A DNA stretch of 64,000 bases from CAVQEK01 sp963711495 (GTDB taxonomy: Bacteria; Bacteroidota; Bacteroidia; Cytophagales; Cyclobacteriaceae). The DNA is taken from assembly GCA_963711495.1 (NCBI GenBank), contig CAVQEK010000004.1, positions 992,001-1,056,000 of the forward strand. Direction: 5' to 3'. Below are positions 15,896 through 25,072 of this stretch, piece by piece. Within the stretch, counting starts at the first letter, position 1. Each line of letters opens with the position of its first letter. The position numbers were made by a program, and so were the translations under genes. The notes below the pieces were generated by a model that did not search any database, was not told the origin of the DNA, and was given only the letters and a program-made list of their open reading frames with translations.

Positions 15896-17944
15896 TCATT
15901 CTTGAACCAGTAAATTTCCGGACTGTTTGAGATTATAGAAACGGTAATCCTTAGAATGAATTTCCACGTCTTTGGAGGAATTGATCACCAGGTGACGATA
16001 AATCAGGTTTTGAGGCAAGTGTTTTGCAATCAGGCTGGCGTTACGAGGAATAACCAGATAATCTATCTCAAAATTATTTTCTAAATTCTTCAGGTATAAA
16101 GGTTCATTCAATACCAATACGCTTTGACCTTTGAAAATTAAGAACTGATTATTGTTTCCTTCTTGTTTGTGCCTCATTTTATCGATATGATCAATGTGAT
16201 AAATGAGATGCATTGGATCTATGGTGTATCCATAAATCTTTGAGTCAGTAGCAGGTATATTACAGGCAGCAACGACATTTTGGCCAATTACTTTTTCAAT
16301 AGCAATGTCGTCATTCAAACGGTAAAAAATCAATAGTTGCTGATGATTATGGTTCCAATAATATATGCCCATTAAAATGGAGCACATCACAATTGATATT
16401 GCAGCCAATCTGAGCAACCAAATTTTCCGAAATTCAAAAAACATAATCAACATTAATACCGCAGTGATTATTAGAAAAACCCAGGGAAGTTTCCAATAGA
16501 CATGAGTGATAGGTCCTATCGGTATTCGGTCGATAAAACCAATTGATGCATTCATTCCAACGATAATAACTGACAGTAGCTCGCCAAGCAGCGTGGCAAG
16601 TGTGGCCCAGAATGAAAGGAAAAATAAGGAGAAACCCAAGACTAGTATGATCCAGACTCCATTAATAACGATAAAATTGGAAAGCACTCCGAGTAGTGGT
16701 ATTTGGTGAAAGTAATAAATCACCAGTGGCAACGTGGCCACTTGGGCGCTTAGGCTAACGCATGTCAATTTCCAGCAATAATCCGGAATCAGGCCCGGAA
16801 AATAAATCAAATGGTAAAATTTGGGGTAAAGGTAAACGATGCCAGCAACTGCTGTGAAAGACAACTGGAAGCCCACATCATACAAGTTGTTTGGATTTAT
16901 CAGCAATAAAATAAATGCGGCAATGGCCAGGGTATTGTAAATATTATTTTTGCGATTAATCCATTCTGCTATAAGAATACAGGAAAACATAATCGAAGCC
17001 CTGCTTACTGAAGCTGAAAAACCGGTAATTCCCGCATAAGTCCAGATCACCAACATTAGGAGCGCATAGTAAAAGTACCTGGACCACTTTCGTTTTTTTA
17101 GAAATCCGAACAGTCTGGAAAATAAGAGAAACAGGATACCGACGTGTAATCCTGAAATAGCCAGTACATGAGCAGCACCCACAGCATTATATTGTTGAAT
17201 TAATTCAGGAGCAATATCGGTCTTATCTCCCAAAAGCAAGCCTTTCAACATGGCCTTTGCCTCATTATTTGGTACGAATTTGTTCAACACCTTTTTGAGA
17301 AAATCCCTTAAATCCCAGAGATATTTCATTACGGAATTTTCCCCATTATTGAGGATCCGAACATTCGAAGCGTCGACATATACATTGAAAAAAATATTCT
17401 TTCTTTCAAGATATTTTTTATAATCGAAGAGCTCGGGATAATCCGACTGTTGTACGGAAGAAAGTCGGCTTTGGGTTAAAAGAAATTGGCCATTTTTAAA
17501 GGAGACCTTTTCATTTTTTACATTTAACAGGCATCCAATATTTACCTGATGCCATGTGCCATCATAAAATACATATTTTAATATTGCTTGATATTTTGAA
17601 TATCGATTATGTTGATCCTCCACAGAATTCACTTTCATGGCTAAAAATTCAGCCTTATTTGCAATAGTCTCCAATGCATTGGCTTCACTTGAAAGATCAT
17701 TTTTTTGAGCCGTTAGATATCCAGCCAGCGATAACAATAAAAAAATACCGAATCCAAAAAAGAAGTTATATTGGATAAATTGCCATTTTTTCCATATAAT
17801 TATAAGGATCAGATATATGGGAATTGCAATGAAAAAAATATAATTTGCAAATGGAATGGTTATAAATGACGTGTTGAATAAAAGGATGCCAAAGCAATAG
17901 CATAAAGTGATTCGAACAAACGGATATGGCGTCCAGGTGAGCAA
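15896..17944 (-). CDS. comEC: ComEC/Rec2-family DNA-uptake channel protein
   Basis: A 682-residue inner-membrane protein related to ComEC, which moves single-stranded DNA into the cytoplasm during natural transformation. An N-terminal hydrophobic pair (about 5-65) is followed by a soluble OB-like domain (about 75-200) and then the competence domain with many helices (about 220-540), including the core motif GAAHVLAISGLHVGILF and the SRASIMFSCILIAEW segment. The C-terminal 150 residues form a soluble domain without the HxHxDH metal site of true metallo-beta-lactamase ComEC tails. The start is TTG at 17,944; an in-frame stop lies two codons upstream and no early ATG exists. Confidence 0.88.
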   Translation of the reverse strand: MLTWTPYPFVRITLCYCFGILLFNTSFITIPFANYIFFIAIPIYLILIIIWKKWQFIQYNFFFGFGIFLLLSLAGYLTAQKNDLSSEANALETIANKAEFLAMKVNSVEDQHNRYSKYQAILKYVFYDGTWHQVNIGCLLNVKNEKVSFKNGQFLLTQSRLSSVQQSDYPELFDYKKYLERKNIFFNVYVDASNVRILNNGENSVMKYLWDLRDFLKKVLNKFVPNNEAKAMLKGLLLGDKTDIAPELIQQYNAVGAAHVLAISGLHVGILFLLFSRLFGFLKKRKWSRYFYYALLMLVIWTYAGITGFSASVSRASIMFSCILIAEWINRKNNIYNTLAIAAFILLLINPNNLYDVGFQLSFTAVAGIVYLYPKFYHLIYFPGLIPDYCWKLTCVSLSAQVATLPLVIYYFHQIPLLGVLSNFIVINGVWIILVLGFSLFFLSFWATLATLLGELLSVIIVGMNASIGFIDRIPIGPITHVYWKLPWVFLIITAVLMLIMFFEFRKIWLLRLAAISIVMCSILMGIYYWNHNHQQLLIFYRLNDDIAIEKVIGQNVVAACNIPATDSKIYGYTIDPMHLIYHIDHIDKMRHKQEGNNNQFLIFKGQSVLVLNEPLYLKNLENNFEIDYLVIPRNASLIAKHLPQNLIYRHLVINSSKDVEIHSKDYRFYNLKQSGNLLVQE

Positions 17945-18190
17945 CGGTTACTTTAGAATTTAGGTTGGTATATAAGAGCAGATCCCTTCAATTTAAAACT
18001 TGCCTTCCAGAAATCTGACTGTATTTGAACCATTGCTGGTAGAAAATGAAAATATGACATGTTCAACAATAAATATTGTATTTTCTACTTATTTAGAAAA
18101 ATTCAAAAAATAACTGGAAAAAAGAAATATTAATGTCTTATATTTTGACGACTTTTTCTAGCTTTCCAATCAGGTGATTTTTTTGCGGGT

Positions 18191-20845
18191 ATGAATCTTG
18201 CATTATTGACAGCTCTTCTAGATTCCACCAGAGAAGCAATTCTCTCTATCGATCATTCAGGTAAGGTCGTGTTCGCAAATCAAGCTGGGTATATACTTTT
18301 TGAAACAGTTGATGCGGCATTGATTGGGAGGAAATTTTCGGAACTGATCGATGCTGAGTCCCGCAAAGAATTCAGAAAAATAATAAAACTGGTTTCGGCC
18401 CGCAAAAATGAAGAATTAGAATTCTATGTGCACAAATTGCACGATGGTGAAGATATAGTACCACTCAGGGTAAAAATAAAGGCAGATCCGGGCCTTCAAA
18501 ATCATTATGCACTGATTATTGAACCGCAGGACAAAGACAATGAGGCATATAAGCTTTATCGATTGCTTGCGGAAAATGCTTATGATATCAACATCATGTT
18601 TGAAGATGATCAGCTGGTTTACGTCAGTCCATCGGCACATGATTTTCTTGGCTATGATGTTGATGACATAAAGACCCTGCAGGATTGGTATAAAACTTTG
18701 CATGCTGAGGACCTTAAAAAATATCTTGAAAAGTTGCATGAAGATGAAAAAGAAAAAGTCCCATTCAGCTTCTATACTTATCGGCAAAAACATAAAAATG
18801 GTCTTTATCGGTGGTTTGAAACCAAGATACGGCGCGAGTTCCGCGATGATGAAAGTATTGTGAGCATCGCTACTTCCGTAGACATTACACAACGGAAAAA
18901 GGCTGAAACTGAACTGGAACAACAAAAAGAATTTATTGAAGAATTATTCGATACTGACCCTAATCTTATTTTTGTTCGTGATGGAAATGGCCATATGATC
19001 TATTGCAATAAAGCAGTTGCTGATTTGGTTGGCATCTCACGTGAGGAATTTTTAGCACAGGAAAAAAATATATTTCCGGCAGATGAAGACAATTACCAGG
19101 AGTACCTGGAAATGGAAAATAAAGTGATCAACTATGGTCAGGAACTCCTGATCGAAGAGCAGATCGCAGATAAAAATGGCATTGTCAATTATTTTCAGAC
19201 CATAAAAAAACCACTTCACACGCGTGATGGCGATGTAAATCTGCTCAACATCTCTACGAATATCAATAAGATCAAATATTATGAGCGGGAAAGTCAAAAA
19301 CTCATGAAATCAAAAAATGAGTTTTTTTCCGCGATGAGTCATGAGATCCGGACCCCAATGAATGCCATTATTGGCATGACTGACTTACTTTTGCGTCGAA
19401 GTCCCAGAAAGGATCAGTTAAAACTTTTACAAACGCTTAATTTTTCAGCTAAAAATTTACTTACCCTCATCAATGATATACTGGATTTCTCAAAAATAGA
19501 AGCTGGTAAAGTGGAGTTAGAGGAAATCAATTTCAGTTTGAAAGAATTGCTGGATAGTGTTCGTATCAGTTTCAAACCAAAAGCCATGAACAAGGGACTA
19601 AAAATTAAACTGGCTGTGGAGCCAGATGTTCCCGAGATCATTAAAGGCGATTCTATAAAACTGGGACAATTACTGAACAACCTGGTAGGCAATGCAGTGA
19701 AATTTACTGAAACGGGCTCTGTAACCATTTTGGTGAAACAGCGCAGCAATCAAGGAGAGCTTGTGGAGCTTGAATTTCATGTTAAGGATACAGGAATTGG
19801 CATACCGGATGAAAAACTGGATTCAATTTTTGATCCATTCAATCAAGCCAATATTTCGACGGCACGAAAGTACGGTGGTACTGGTCTCGGGTTGTCTATT
19901 GTGAAAAATCTGGTTGAAATTCAGGGCGGCTCTATTAGTGTTCGTAGCGAAGAAGGAATAGGATCTGATTTCGCGATCATTTTGCCTTTCAGGAAGGCAG
20001 ACAAAACTCAGCCCGTAAATAATTTGTCCGGTTCCAGGATCAGTGATGTGAAATGGCGAATGAACCTCAATATACTTTATGTTGAAGATGTCATTACCAA
20101 CCAATTCTTAATTGAAGAAATATTATCTGAGTGGGGGATAAAAGTAGAAATGGCTTCTGATGGAAAAACAGCACTAGAAAAAATCAAACGACGTAATTTT
20201 GACATGGTCCTAATGGACATTCAAATGCCGGATATGGATGGCTATGAAACTGCTCAGAATATCCGGAAAATGGAAAGCGATTATTTTAAAGAAGTACCAA
20301 TCATTGCACTTACCGCCAGCACCTCTGACAGCACCAAACACAAGATTTACAAATCAGGCATGCAGGATGTCGTACTCAAGCCTATTATAGCAGATGAATT
20401 GTTGACCAAGATTCTCGAGCATGCCAATATTGCAGAGGAAATGCCGCCCATAGTAGTTGGCCCATCTGGGGAAGAAAAAAAGGAAATCGATGCTAACATA
20501 AATTTCGAGAAGACCGACAACTTGTTTTTAGGAAACCTGGTGAGATATCAGGAATTTTTAAGAATGACCATTGAGGAATTTAGCATAAACCGCGACAGTG
20601 TTATCGATGCCATCAATCATAGAAATCTCGAATCATTTCGTCAGGTCAGACATCGTATGCGCAGCATACTCTCCACTTTTGGAATGAATGAACTGGATGA
20701 TTTTTTGGAGGAGATTAAGAAAAAATTGACGGATCAAAAATTATCAGAAAAGCAAAAAAATGAATTGATCAAAGGGTTGAACCACCATATAGAATTTCTG
20801 ATTGATTCATTAAATAACAAAATGTCTTCACTCAAATGGTTGTAG
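18191..20845 (+). CDS. Hybrid sensor histidine kinase (PAS-PAS-PAS-HisKA-HATPase-REC-Hpt)
   Basis: An 884-residue signalling kinase with no membrane segment, so probably cytosolic. Three PAS domains occupy about residues 8-115, 125-245 and 250-370. The second ends in SIVSIATSVDITQRKKAE, a typical PAC end. The phospho-acceptor is H384 in SHEIRTPMNA. The ATPase domain (about 490-605) has the N box NNLVGNAVKFTE and G boxes DTGIGIP and GGTGLGLSI. A receiver domain (about 625-745) has acceptor D676 in VLMDIQMPDMDG. A C-terminal Hpt-like domain has H821 in VRHRMRSILSTFG. A complete internal phosphorelay is therefore present, but no output regulator lies next to it. It converges with the GNAT gene with a 4-bp gap. 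Confidence 0.93.
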   Translation: MNLALLTALLDSTREAILSIDHSGKVVFANQAGYILFETVDAALIGRKFSELIDAESRKEFRKIIKLVSARKNEELEFYVHKLHDGEDIVPLRVKIKADPGLQNHYALIIEPQDKDNEAYKLYRLLAENAYDINIMFEDDQLVYVSPSAHDFLGYDVDDIKTLQDWYKTLHAEDLKKYLEKLHEDEKEKVPFSFYTYRQKHKNGLYRWFETKIRREFRDDESIVSIATSVDITQRKKAETELEQQKEFIEELFDTDPNLIFVRDGNGHMIYCNKAVADLVGISREEFLAQEKNIFPADEDNYQEYLEMENKVINYGQELLIEEQIADKNGIVNYFQTIKKPLHTRDGDVNLLNISTNINKIKYYERESQKLMKSKNEFFSAMSHEIRTPMNAIIGMTDLLLRRSPRKDQLKLLQTLNFSAKNLLTLINDILDFSKIEAGKVELEEINFSLKELLDSVRISFKPKAMNKGLKIKLAVEPDVPEIIKGDSIKLGQLLNNLVGNAVKFTETGSVTILVKQRSNQGELVELEFHVKDTGIGIPDEKLDSIFDPFNQANISTARKYGGTGLGLSIVKNLVEIQGGSISVRSEEGIGSDFAIILPFRKADKTQPVNNLSGSRISDVKWRMNLNILYVEDVITNQFLIEEILSEWGIKVEMASDGKTALEKIKRRNFDMVLMDIQMPDMDGYETAQNIRKMESDYFKEVPIIALTASTSDSTKHKIYKSGMQDVVLKPIIADELLTKILEHANIAEEMPPIVVGPSGEEKKEIDANINFEKTDNLFLGNLVRYQEFLRMTIEEFSINRDSVIDAINHRNLESFRQVRHRMRSILSTFGMNELDDFLEEIKKKLTDQKLSEKQKNELIKGLNHHIEFLIDSLNNKMSSLKWL

Positions 20846-20849
20846 ATTT

Positions 20850-21290
20850 CTATGCTCTGATCATTTCGTAATGTTTGATATTACATTCTTCAAACATATT
20901 CCCGATTTTCTTAAAACCGAACTTAGCATATAACGGGATGGCGCCTAATTGAGCATGCAGGTAAATCAAACGGCCCTTGCTTTCGGTAAAACCTGAAATG
21001 TCATCCAACACCTTCCGGAGAAGTGCACTGCCAACTCCCTTACCTCGAAATATTTTATCCACTGCAAATCGTTCAAGCTTTATTCCCTTATTAGTAAATC
21101 TCCAGCGTGCGGTACCGCACGGCGTATTTTTATCATCTAAAGCCAGAAAATGGCGGGAATTTATTTCATATTCATCGATCTCAGCTTCTGCAGGCACTTT
21201 TTGTTCGTCCACAAAAACCCTGGTTCTGATGGCATGGGCGATATCAAGATCTGCCTGTGTTGTGATCTGTTTGACCAAAATTTTCATCAT
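20850..21290 (-). CDS. GNAT-family N-acetyltransferase
   Basis: A 146-residue acetyltransferase. The acetyl-CoA-binding motif A is RGKGVGSALLRKVL, preceded by the strand KLERFAVDKIF and followed by the ElaA/YjcF-like end LHAQLGAIPLYAKFGF. The N-terminal part (IRTRVFVDEQKVPAEAEIDEYE) is also typical of that subgroup. The substrate is unknown. The start lies 4 bases after the phoH stop, so it is translated with phoH. An ATG one codon further in is equally possible. Confidence 0.88.
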   Translation of the reverse strand: MMKILVKQITTQADLDIAHAIRTRVFVDEQKVPAEAEIDEYEINSRHFLALDDKNTPCGTARWRFTNKGIKLERFAVDKIFRGKGVGSALLRKVLDDISGFTESKGRLIYLHAQLGAIPLYAKFGFKKIGNMFEECNIKHYEMIRA

Positions 21291-21293
21291 CCA

Positions 21294-22241
21294 TTACCAT
21301 TTCCTGCCAGAGGCTTTGTCGTAAGCTTTGATGATATCCTTCACAATCTGATGACGAATAACATCTTTTTCATTGAGTTCAACAAACTCTATACCTTTCA
21401 CATTCTTTAACACATTGGAAGCTTCCTCCAAACCGGAAGTTTGGTTAGGCCGAAGGTCAACCTGAGTCCTGTCTCCATTGATGATCAGTTTGGAGTTTGG
21501 CCCCAGGCGAGTGAGAAACATTTTAATTTGCATCGGCGTGGTATTTTGCGCTTCATCCAAGAGCACAAAAGCATTACTCAATGTCCTGCCCCGCATATAA
21601 GCCAGAGGTGCAATTTCAATCACCCTGTTTTCGCGATAATATTTCAGTTTTTCCGGGGGGATCATATCGTCCAGGGCATCATAAATTGGCCGTAGATAAG
21701 GGTCGATTTTTTCTTTAAGATCTCCGGGCAGAAAACCAAGATTCTCACCTGCCTCTACTGCAGGTCTGGTAATCACGATCCGTTTGATCTCCTTGTTTTT
21801 CAGGGCTTTGACTGCCAACGCTACTGATATATAGGTTTTGCCCGTTCCGGCCGGACCGATGGCAAAAACAACATCGTTTCTTTTTATCGCATCCACCAGC
21901 ATCAATTGGTTGGGGGACTTTGGCTTGATAGCAAAACCTTTGGTGCCATAAACTAACACATCCTCCTTATCGACATCAATAGCCGTGAAGCCTTGCTCAA
22001 GATAGGTCTTTACATTCTGATTGGTCACCTTACCATATTTGTGATAATGGTTTACCAGCGAATTTAGAATATCATTGATTTTTAGAATTTCAGAACCAGT
22101 ACCCTTGATCCGGATTTCATTACCACGGGAAATGATTTTTGTTTTCGGGAATGCAGAGGCGACTTCTTTGATATTGGAATTATCTACACCCAGAAAGTCG
22201 ACTAAAGAGATGTTCTCTAAAGTGATAACTTTTTCTACCAA
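21294..22241 (-). CDS. PhoH family ATPase (PhoL/YbeZ type)
   Basis: A 315-residue RNA-related P-loop ATPase. An N-terminal KH-like region (about 1-105) precedes the PhoH domain. Walker A is AIGPAGTGKTYISVALA, Walker B is VLLDEAQNTTPMQIKMFLTR, and the closing motif is INGDRTQVDL. In E. coli the orthologue works beside the rRNA-maturation nuclease YbeY; no ybeY lies in this window. The start is TTG at 22,241 because the next codons upstream lead into a stop and no ATG is available near the conserved N-terminus. The GNAT gene follows almost directly. Confidence 0.92.
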   Translation of the reverse strand: MVEKVITLENISLVDFLGVDNSNIKEVASAFPKTKIISRGNEIRIKGTGSEILKINDILNSLVNHYHKYGKVTNQNVKTYLEQGFTAIDVDKEDVLVYGTKGFAIKPKSPNQLMLVDAIKRNDVVFAIGPAGTGKTYISVALAVKALKNKEIKRIVITRPAVEAGENLGFLPGDLKEKIDPYLRPIYDALDDMIPPEKLKYYRENRVIEIAPLAYMRGRTLSNAFVLLDEAQNTTPMQIKMFLTRLGPNSKLIINGDRTQVDLRPNQTSGLEEASNVLKNVKGIEFVELNEKDVIRHQIVKDIIKAYDKASGRKW

Positions 22242-22272
22242 TACGCCTTAGTTAATTAGTTTACGACAATTA

Positions 22273-22301
22273 TTGTAATGGTCAAATTTTCTTTACTTTT
22301 G
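22273..22301 (+). promoter_or_regulatory. Bacteroidota-type promoter for the SAM hydroxide adenosyltransferase gene
   Basis: TTG at 22,273-22,275 and TACTTTTG at 22,294-22,301 are separated by 18 bases. The start codon is 35 bases downstream. Confidence 0.6.
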
Positions 22302-22336
22302 CGTCGACAAAGATACACAATAATTCTCATCTCTGT

Positions 22337-23116
22337 ATGGCAATAATCACTTTTATGTCAGATTTCGGGACGAGTGATCATTATGTAGCCGCCGTAAAAG
22401 CAAAGATTCTCTCCATCAATCCCGGATTGCATATTGTGGACGTCAGCCATGAAATTGAACCTTTCAACCTGGCTCATGCCAGCTATGTATTGAATTCGGT
22501 TTTTCGTGAATTTCCAAAAGGTACTGTTCACATTGCCGCCGTAGATTCTGCGGGAGAAAGAAGTAACAAGGCCATAGCCGTTAAATTAGAAGATCATTTT
22601 TTTGTTGGCACAGATAATGGATTGTTCAGTTTGATCAGCGATAGGGAGCCGGCATTTGTGGTTGAAATCATGAATGGTGAAGACCCGGTTAAAACGTTTC
22701 CGGCAAAAAACATCTTTGCCAAGGCAGCAGCCATGCTGGCAAGTGGCTCCAACCTGAATGATATTGGCACTTTCACCAAGGAATATAAAAGATTAGTTGG
22801 GCGTAAATTCCGTGCGACTAAAAAACAAATTTCCGGCAATATCATTCGGGTCGATCATTATGGTAATCTTGTTACCAACATTGAAAAGGAAGTATTCGAT
22901 TTACTTCATAAAGATCGAAAATTTGTGGTAAGCATGGGCCGGGAAAAGGTAGATCGCATACATCTTAATAGTCACGAGACAGAAGATGGAGATTGTTTCG
23001 TCATATTCAACAGCTCCGGTTTGCTTGAAATTGGGATCAACAAAGGCAACGCATCAGAGTTACTAGGACTTCAATTCGACAGTACGGTGAATATTGTATT
23101 TGACACCCAGGAATAA
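22337..23116 (+). CDS. S-adenosyl-L-methionine hydroxide adenosyltransferase (DUF62/SAM_adeno_trans)
   Basis: Hydrolyses S-adenosylmethionine to adenosine and methionine; the family also includes fluorinase and chlorinase. The 259-residue protein shows the N-terminal FMSDFGTSDHYVAAVKAKIL motif, the HIVDVSHEIEPFNLAHASY block, the VDSAGERS segment, and the C-terminal IIRVDHYGNLVTNI strand. The Asp-His-containing segments fit the hydroxide-transferring group, and I see no reason to call it a halogenase. Single gene with its own promoter. Confidence 0.92.
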   Translation: MAIITFMSDFGTSDHYVAAVKAKILSINPGLHIVDVSHEIEPFNLAHASYVLNSVFREFPKGTVHIAAVDSAGERSNKAIAVKLEDHFFVGTDNGLFSLISDREPAFVVEIMNGEDPVKTFPAKNIFAKAAAMLASGSNLNDIGTFTKEYKRLVGRKFRATKKQISGNIIRVDHYGNLVTNIEKEVFDLLHKDRKFVVSMGREKVDRIHLNSHETEDGDCFVIFNSSGLLEIGINKGNASELLGLQFDSTVNIVFDTQE

Positions 23117-23280
23117 ATTTCAACCCTCATAGGTAGTTGATTTACCGATCAAATTGTATCTGCCTTGATGCCAATTCTACGGCATTTTTGCAGGTCCCTG
23201 AAAGGCAACAAAACTTTTGGTAATTTTGGTAAGAAATTTCACGTTTTTTGAGTAAAAATATTTGTTTATTGAATTGTTGC

Positions 23281-24005
23281 GTAATTCGATCCTGGGACCA
23301 TGGCGATTGGGAATACCCGGTGATCATCGATAATATGATGAATCTGGAATTTATTTTTTGGGCTACAAAAGCCACCGGAGATTCCACTTATTACAAAATT
23401 GACGTAACCCATGCCGATAAGACGCTAAAAATCACTTCCGGGATGATTGGAGTAGTTACCATGTGGTGAATTATGATACGCTTTCTGGCGATGTGATCAG
23501 TAAAGAAACATACCAGGGCTATTCTGACATATCGGCATGGACGTGGGGACAAGCCAGGGGACTTTATGGGTACACCATGTGTTACCGGGAAACTGAGCAT
23601 CCTAAATACCTGGAGGCTGCGGAACACATTGACGGTTTTATTTTGAATGATAAAAATATGCCGGAAGATTTGGTGTCCTGCTGGGATTTTGATGCTCCTG
23701 ACATTCCGAATGCCAAATACGATGTTTCTGCAGCGGCCATTCTATCTTCAGCACTGTTTGAATTGAGTGATTATTCAGTAAACAAGAAGGAATTTTATAA
23801 TGATGCTGTCAGGATTTTACAAGTGTTGGTCTCCCCTGAATACAAGGCGGTTGACGAAGAAAATGGCAACTTTATCTTAAAAAATTCTGTTGGATACATG
23901 CCCAAAAATACTGAGGTGGATGTGCTCTTGATATATGCTGATTACTACTTTGTTGGGTCCTTAATGCGTTATCAACAAAGGGCGCAAAATAATAAAGGAT
24001 TATAA
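23281..24005 (+). pseudogene. Remnant of a GH88 unsaturated glucuronyl/rhamnogalacturonyl hydrolase
   Basis: The C-terminal half of a glycoside hydrolase family 88 enzyme is readable in two frames. Frame one (23,281 to about 23,430) gives IRSWDHGDWEYPVIIDNMMN and ends in VTHADKTLK. Frame two (from about 23,427) continues NHFRDDWSSYHVVNYD, then GYSDISAWTWGQARGLYGYT and WDFDAPDIPNAKYDVSAAA to the stop. The frames join at a run of five A residues (23,427-23,431) where one more A would restore the reading frame. The N-terminal half, including the expected catalytic aspartate region, is absent: only 165 bp separate the remnant from the gene upstream. A non-functional relic is the simplest reading. 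Confidence 0.85.
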
Positions 24006-24082
24006 AAGAGTGCTGTTTCTTTTAAGTTGATGCATATCATGGTTTGAATGTTTAGATTCTTTTACCTTTCCAGTGTATTTAA

Positions 24083-24574
24083 ATGCCAATCATGATGAGA
24101 GCACTAAAAGAAGCCGCGCAAGACTTTCTCAAACTTCGAACGATTGCTGTAGCCGGTGTTTCCAGAAATGGTAATGCCGTTGGTAATCTTATCTATAAAA
24201 AACTCAAAGAGGCTGGTTATGAAGTGTTTGCGCTTAATCCTAATATAAATGAAATTCAGGGAGATCCCTGTTATCCTGATGTCACGGCTGTTCCGTCGAA
24301 AATAGAAGGAATGTTGATTGCCACACATCCTGAACAAAGCAAGCAAATAGTAATGGATTGTATTGCTCAGGGTGTGGAATATATATGGTTTCATCAATCA
24401 ATAGATAACGGAAGCTTTTCTAAAGAAGCTTCCGACTACGCATTAGAACATGGCTTGAATGTGATTACTGGCGGCTGCCCCATGATGTTTTGCCATCCGG
24501 TGGATTTTGGCCATAAATGTATGCGCTGGATATTTTCTGTTACCGGGAAAATACCGAAAAGGGTTCCAGCATAA
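24083..24574 (+). CDS. CoA-binding domain protein (YccU-like)
   Basis: A 163-residue Rossmann-fold protein of the CoA_binding_2 family. The motif TIAVAGVSRNGNAVGNLIYK near residue 22 is the nucleotide-binding strand and loop, followed by GYEVFALNPNINEIQGDPCYPD. The C-terminal GVEYIWFHQSI and LNVITGGCPMMFC segments are typical of the YccU group. The family binds CoA in structures, but its cellular role is not established. The start could also be the ATG three or four codons further in (MPIMMRALK). Confidence 0.85.
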   Translation: MPIMMRALKEAAQDFLKLRTIAVAGVSRNGNAVGNLIYKKLKEAGYEVFALNPNINEIQGDPCYPDVTAVPSKIEGMLIATHPEQSKQIVMDCIAQGVEYIWFHQSIDNGSFSKEASDYALEHGLNVITGGCPMMFCHPVDFGHKCMRWIFSVTGKIPKRVPA

Positions 24575-25072
24575 CATTAAATCAATTTTCCACAAATTTT
24601 CTTAATTTAAAATGTGGCCCTGCTTTTTGATGTATAATTTCACTGACTTGTATGGGAGCAATTTATTTTTGTAATGCTTTAGTAAGCAGGGGGAAGTTTT
24701 CCAATCAATCTTTCTGAATTTGAATAATTTTTATAGCGACATTCTCTGGAATTCCCGCAGAATTAAATTGGTTTTTATGGCTTAATATGGAATCATTAAA
24801 TCCAACCCATTATGTGTTTGAAATTTGAAAGAATAGAATGTTATCGTTAAAAATTGTAATTTAGAGTATATTGGGTCATCAAATGCTGTTGTCTCTAGAC
24901 CAACAAATTTTGTGGTTGATTCATCCTGAATTTTAAAAAAATGTATTTATTGGGCAAATCGTATTGTGAAACATCGAAATTGCAGGTTGTTTTTCAGAAA
25001 TACAATGCCATTATTTTTTTGTTCGTGTGAGGATAGGTCACAGAAAATCAGATAAATAAAAAGAATCATAAT
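24575..25072. other. 498-bp AT-rich intergenic region
   Basis: No open frame with protein character and no RNA gene was seen on either strand. No clear TTG-N19-TAnnTTTG promoter for the DUF5916 gene was found here, although T-rich stretches near 25,010-25,022 come close to the -7 consensus. Confidence 0.5.

Noticed and set aside
22337..23116. Fluorinase or chlorinase activity for the SAM hydroxide adenosyltransferase
   Set aside because: The segments seen fit the common hydroxide-transferring group, and no halometabolite genes lie nearby.
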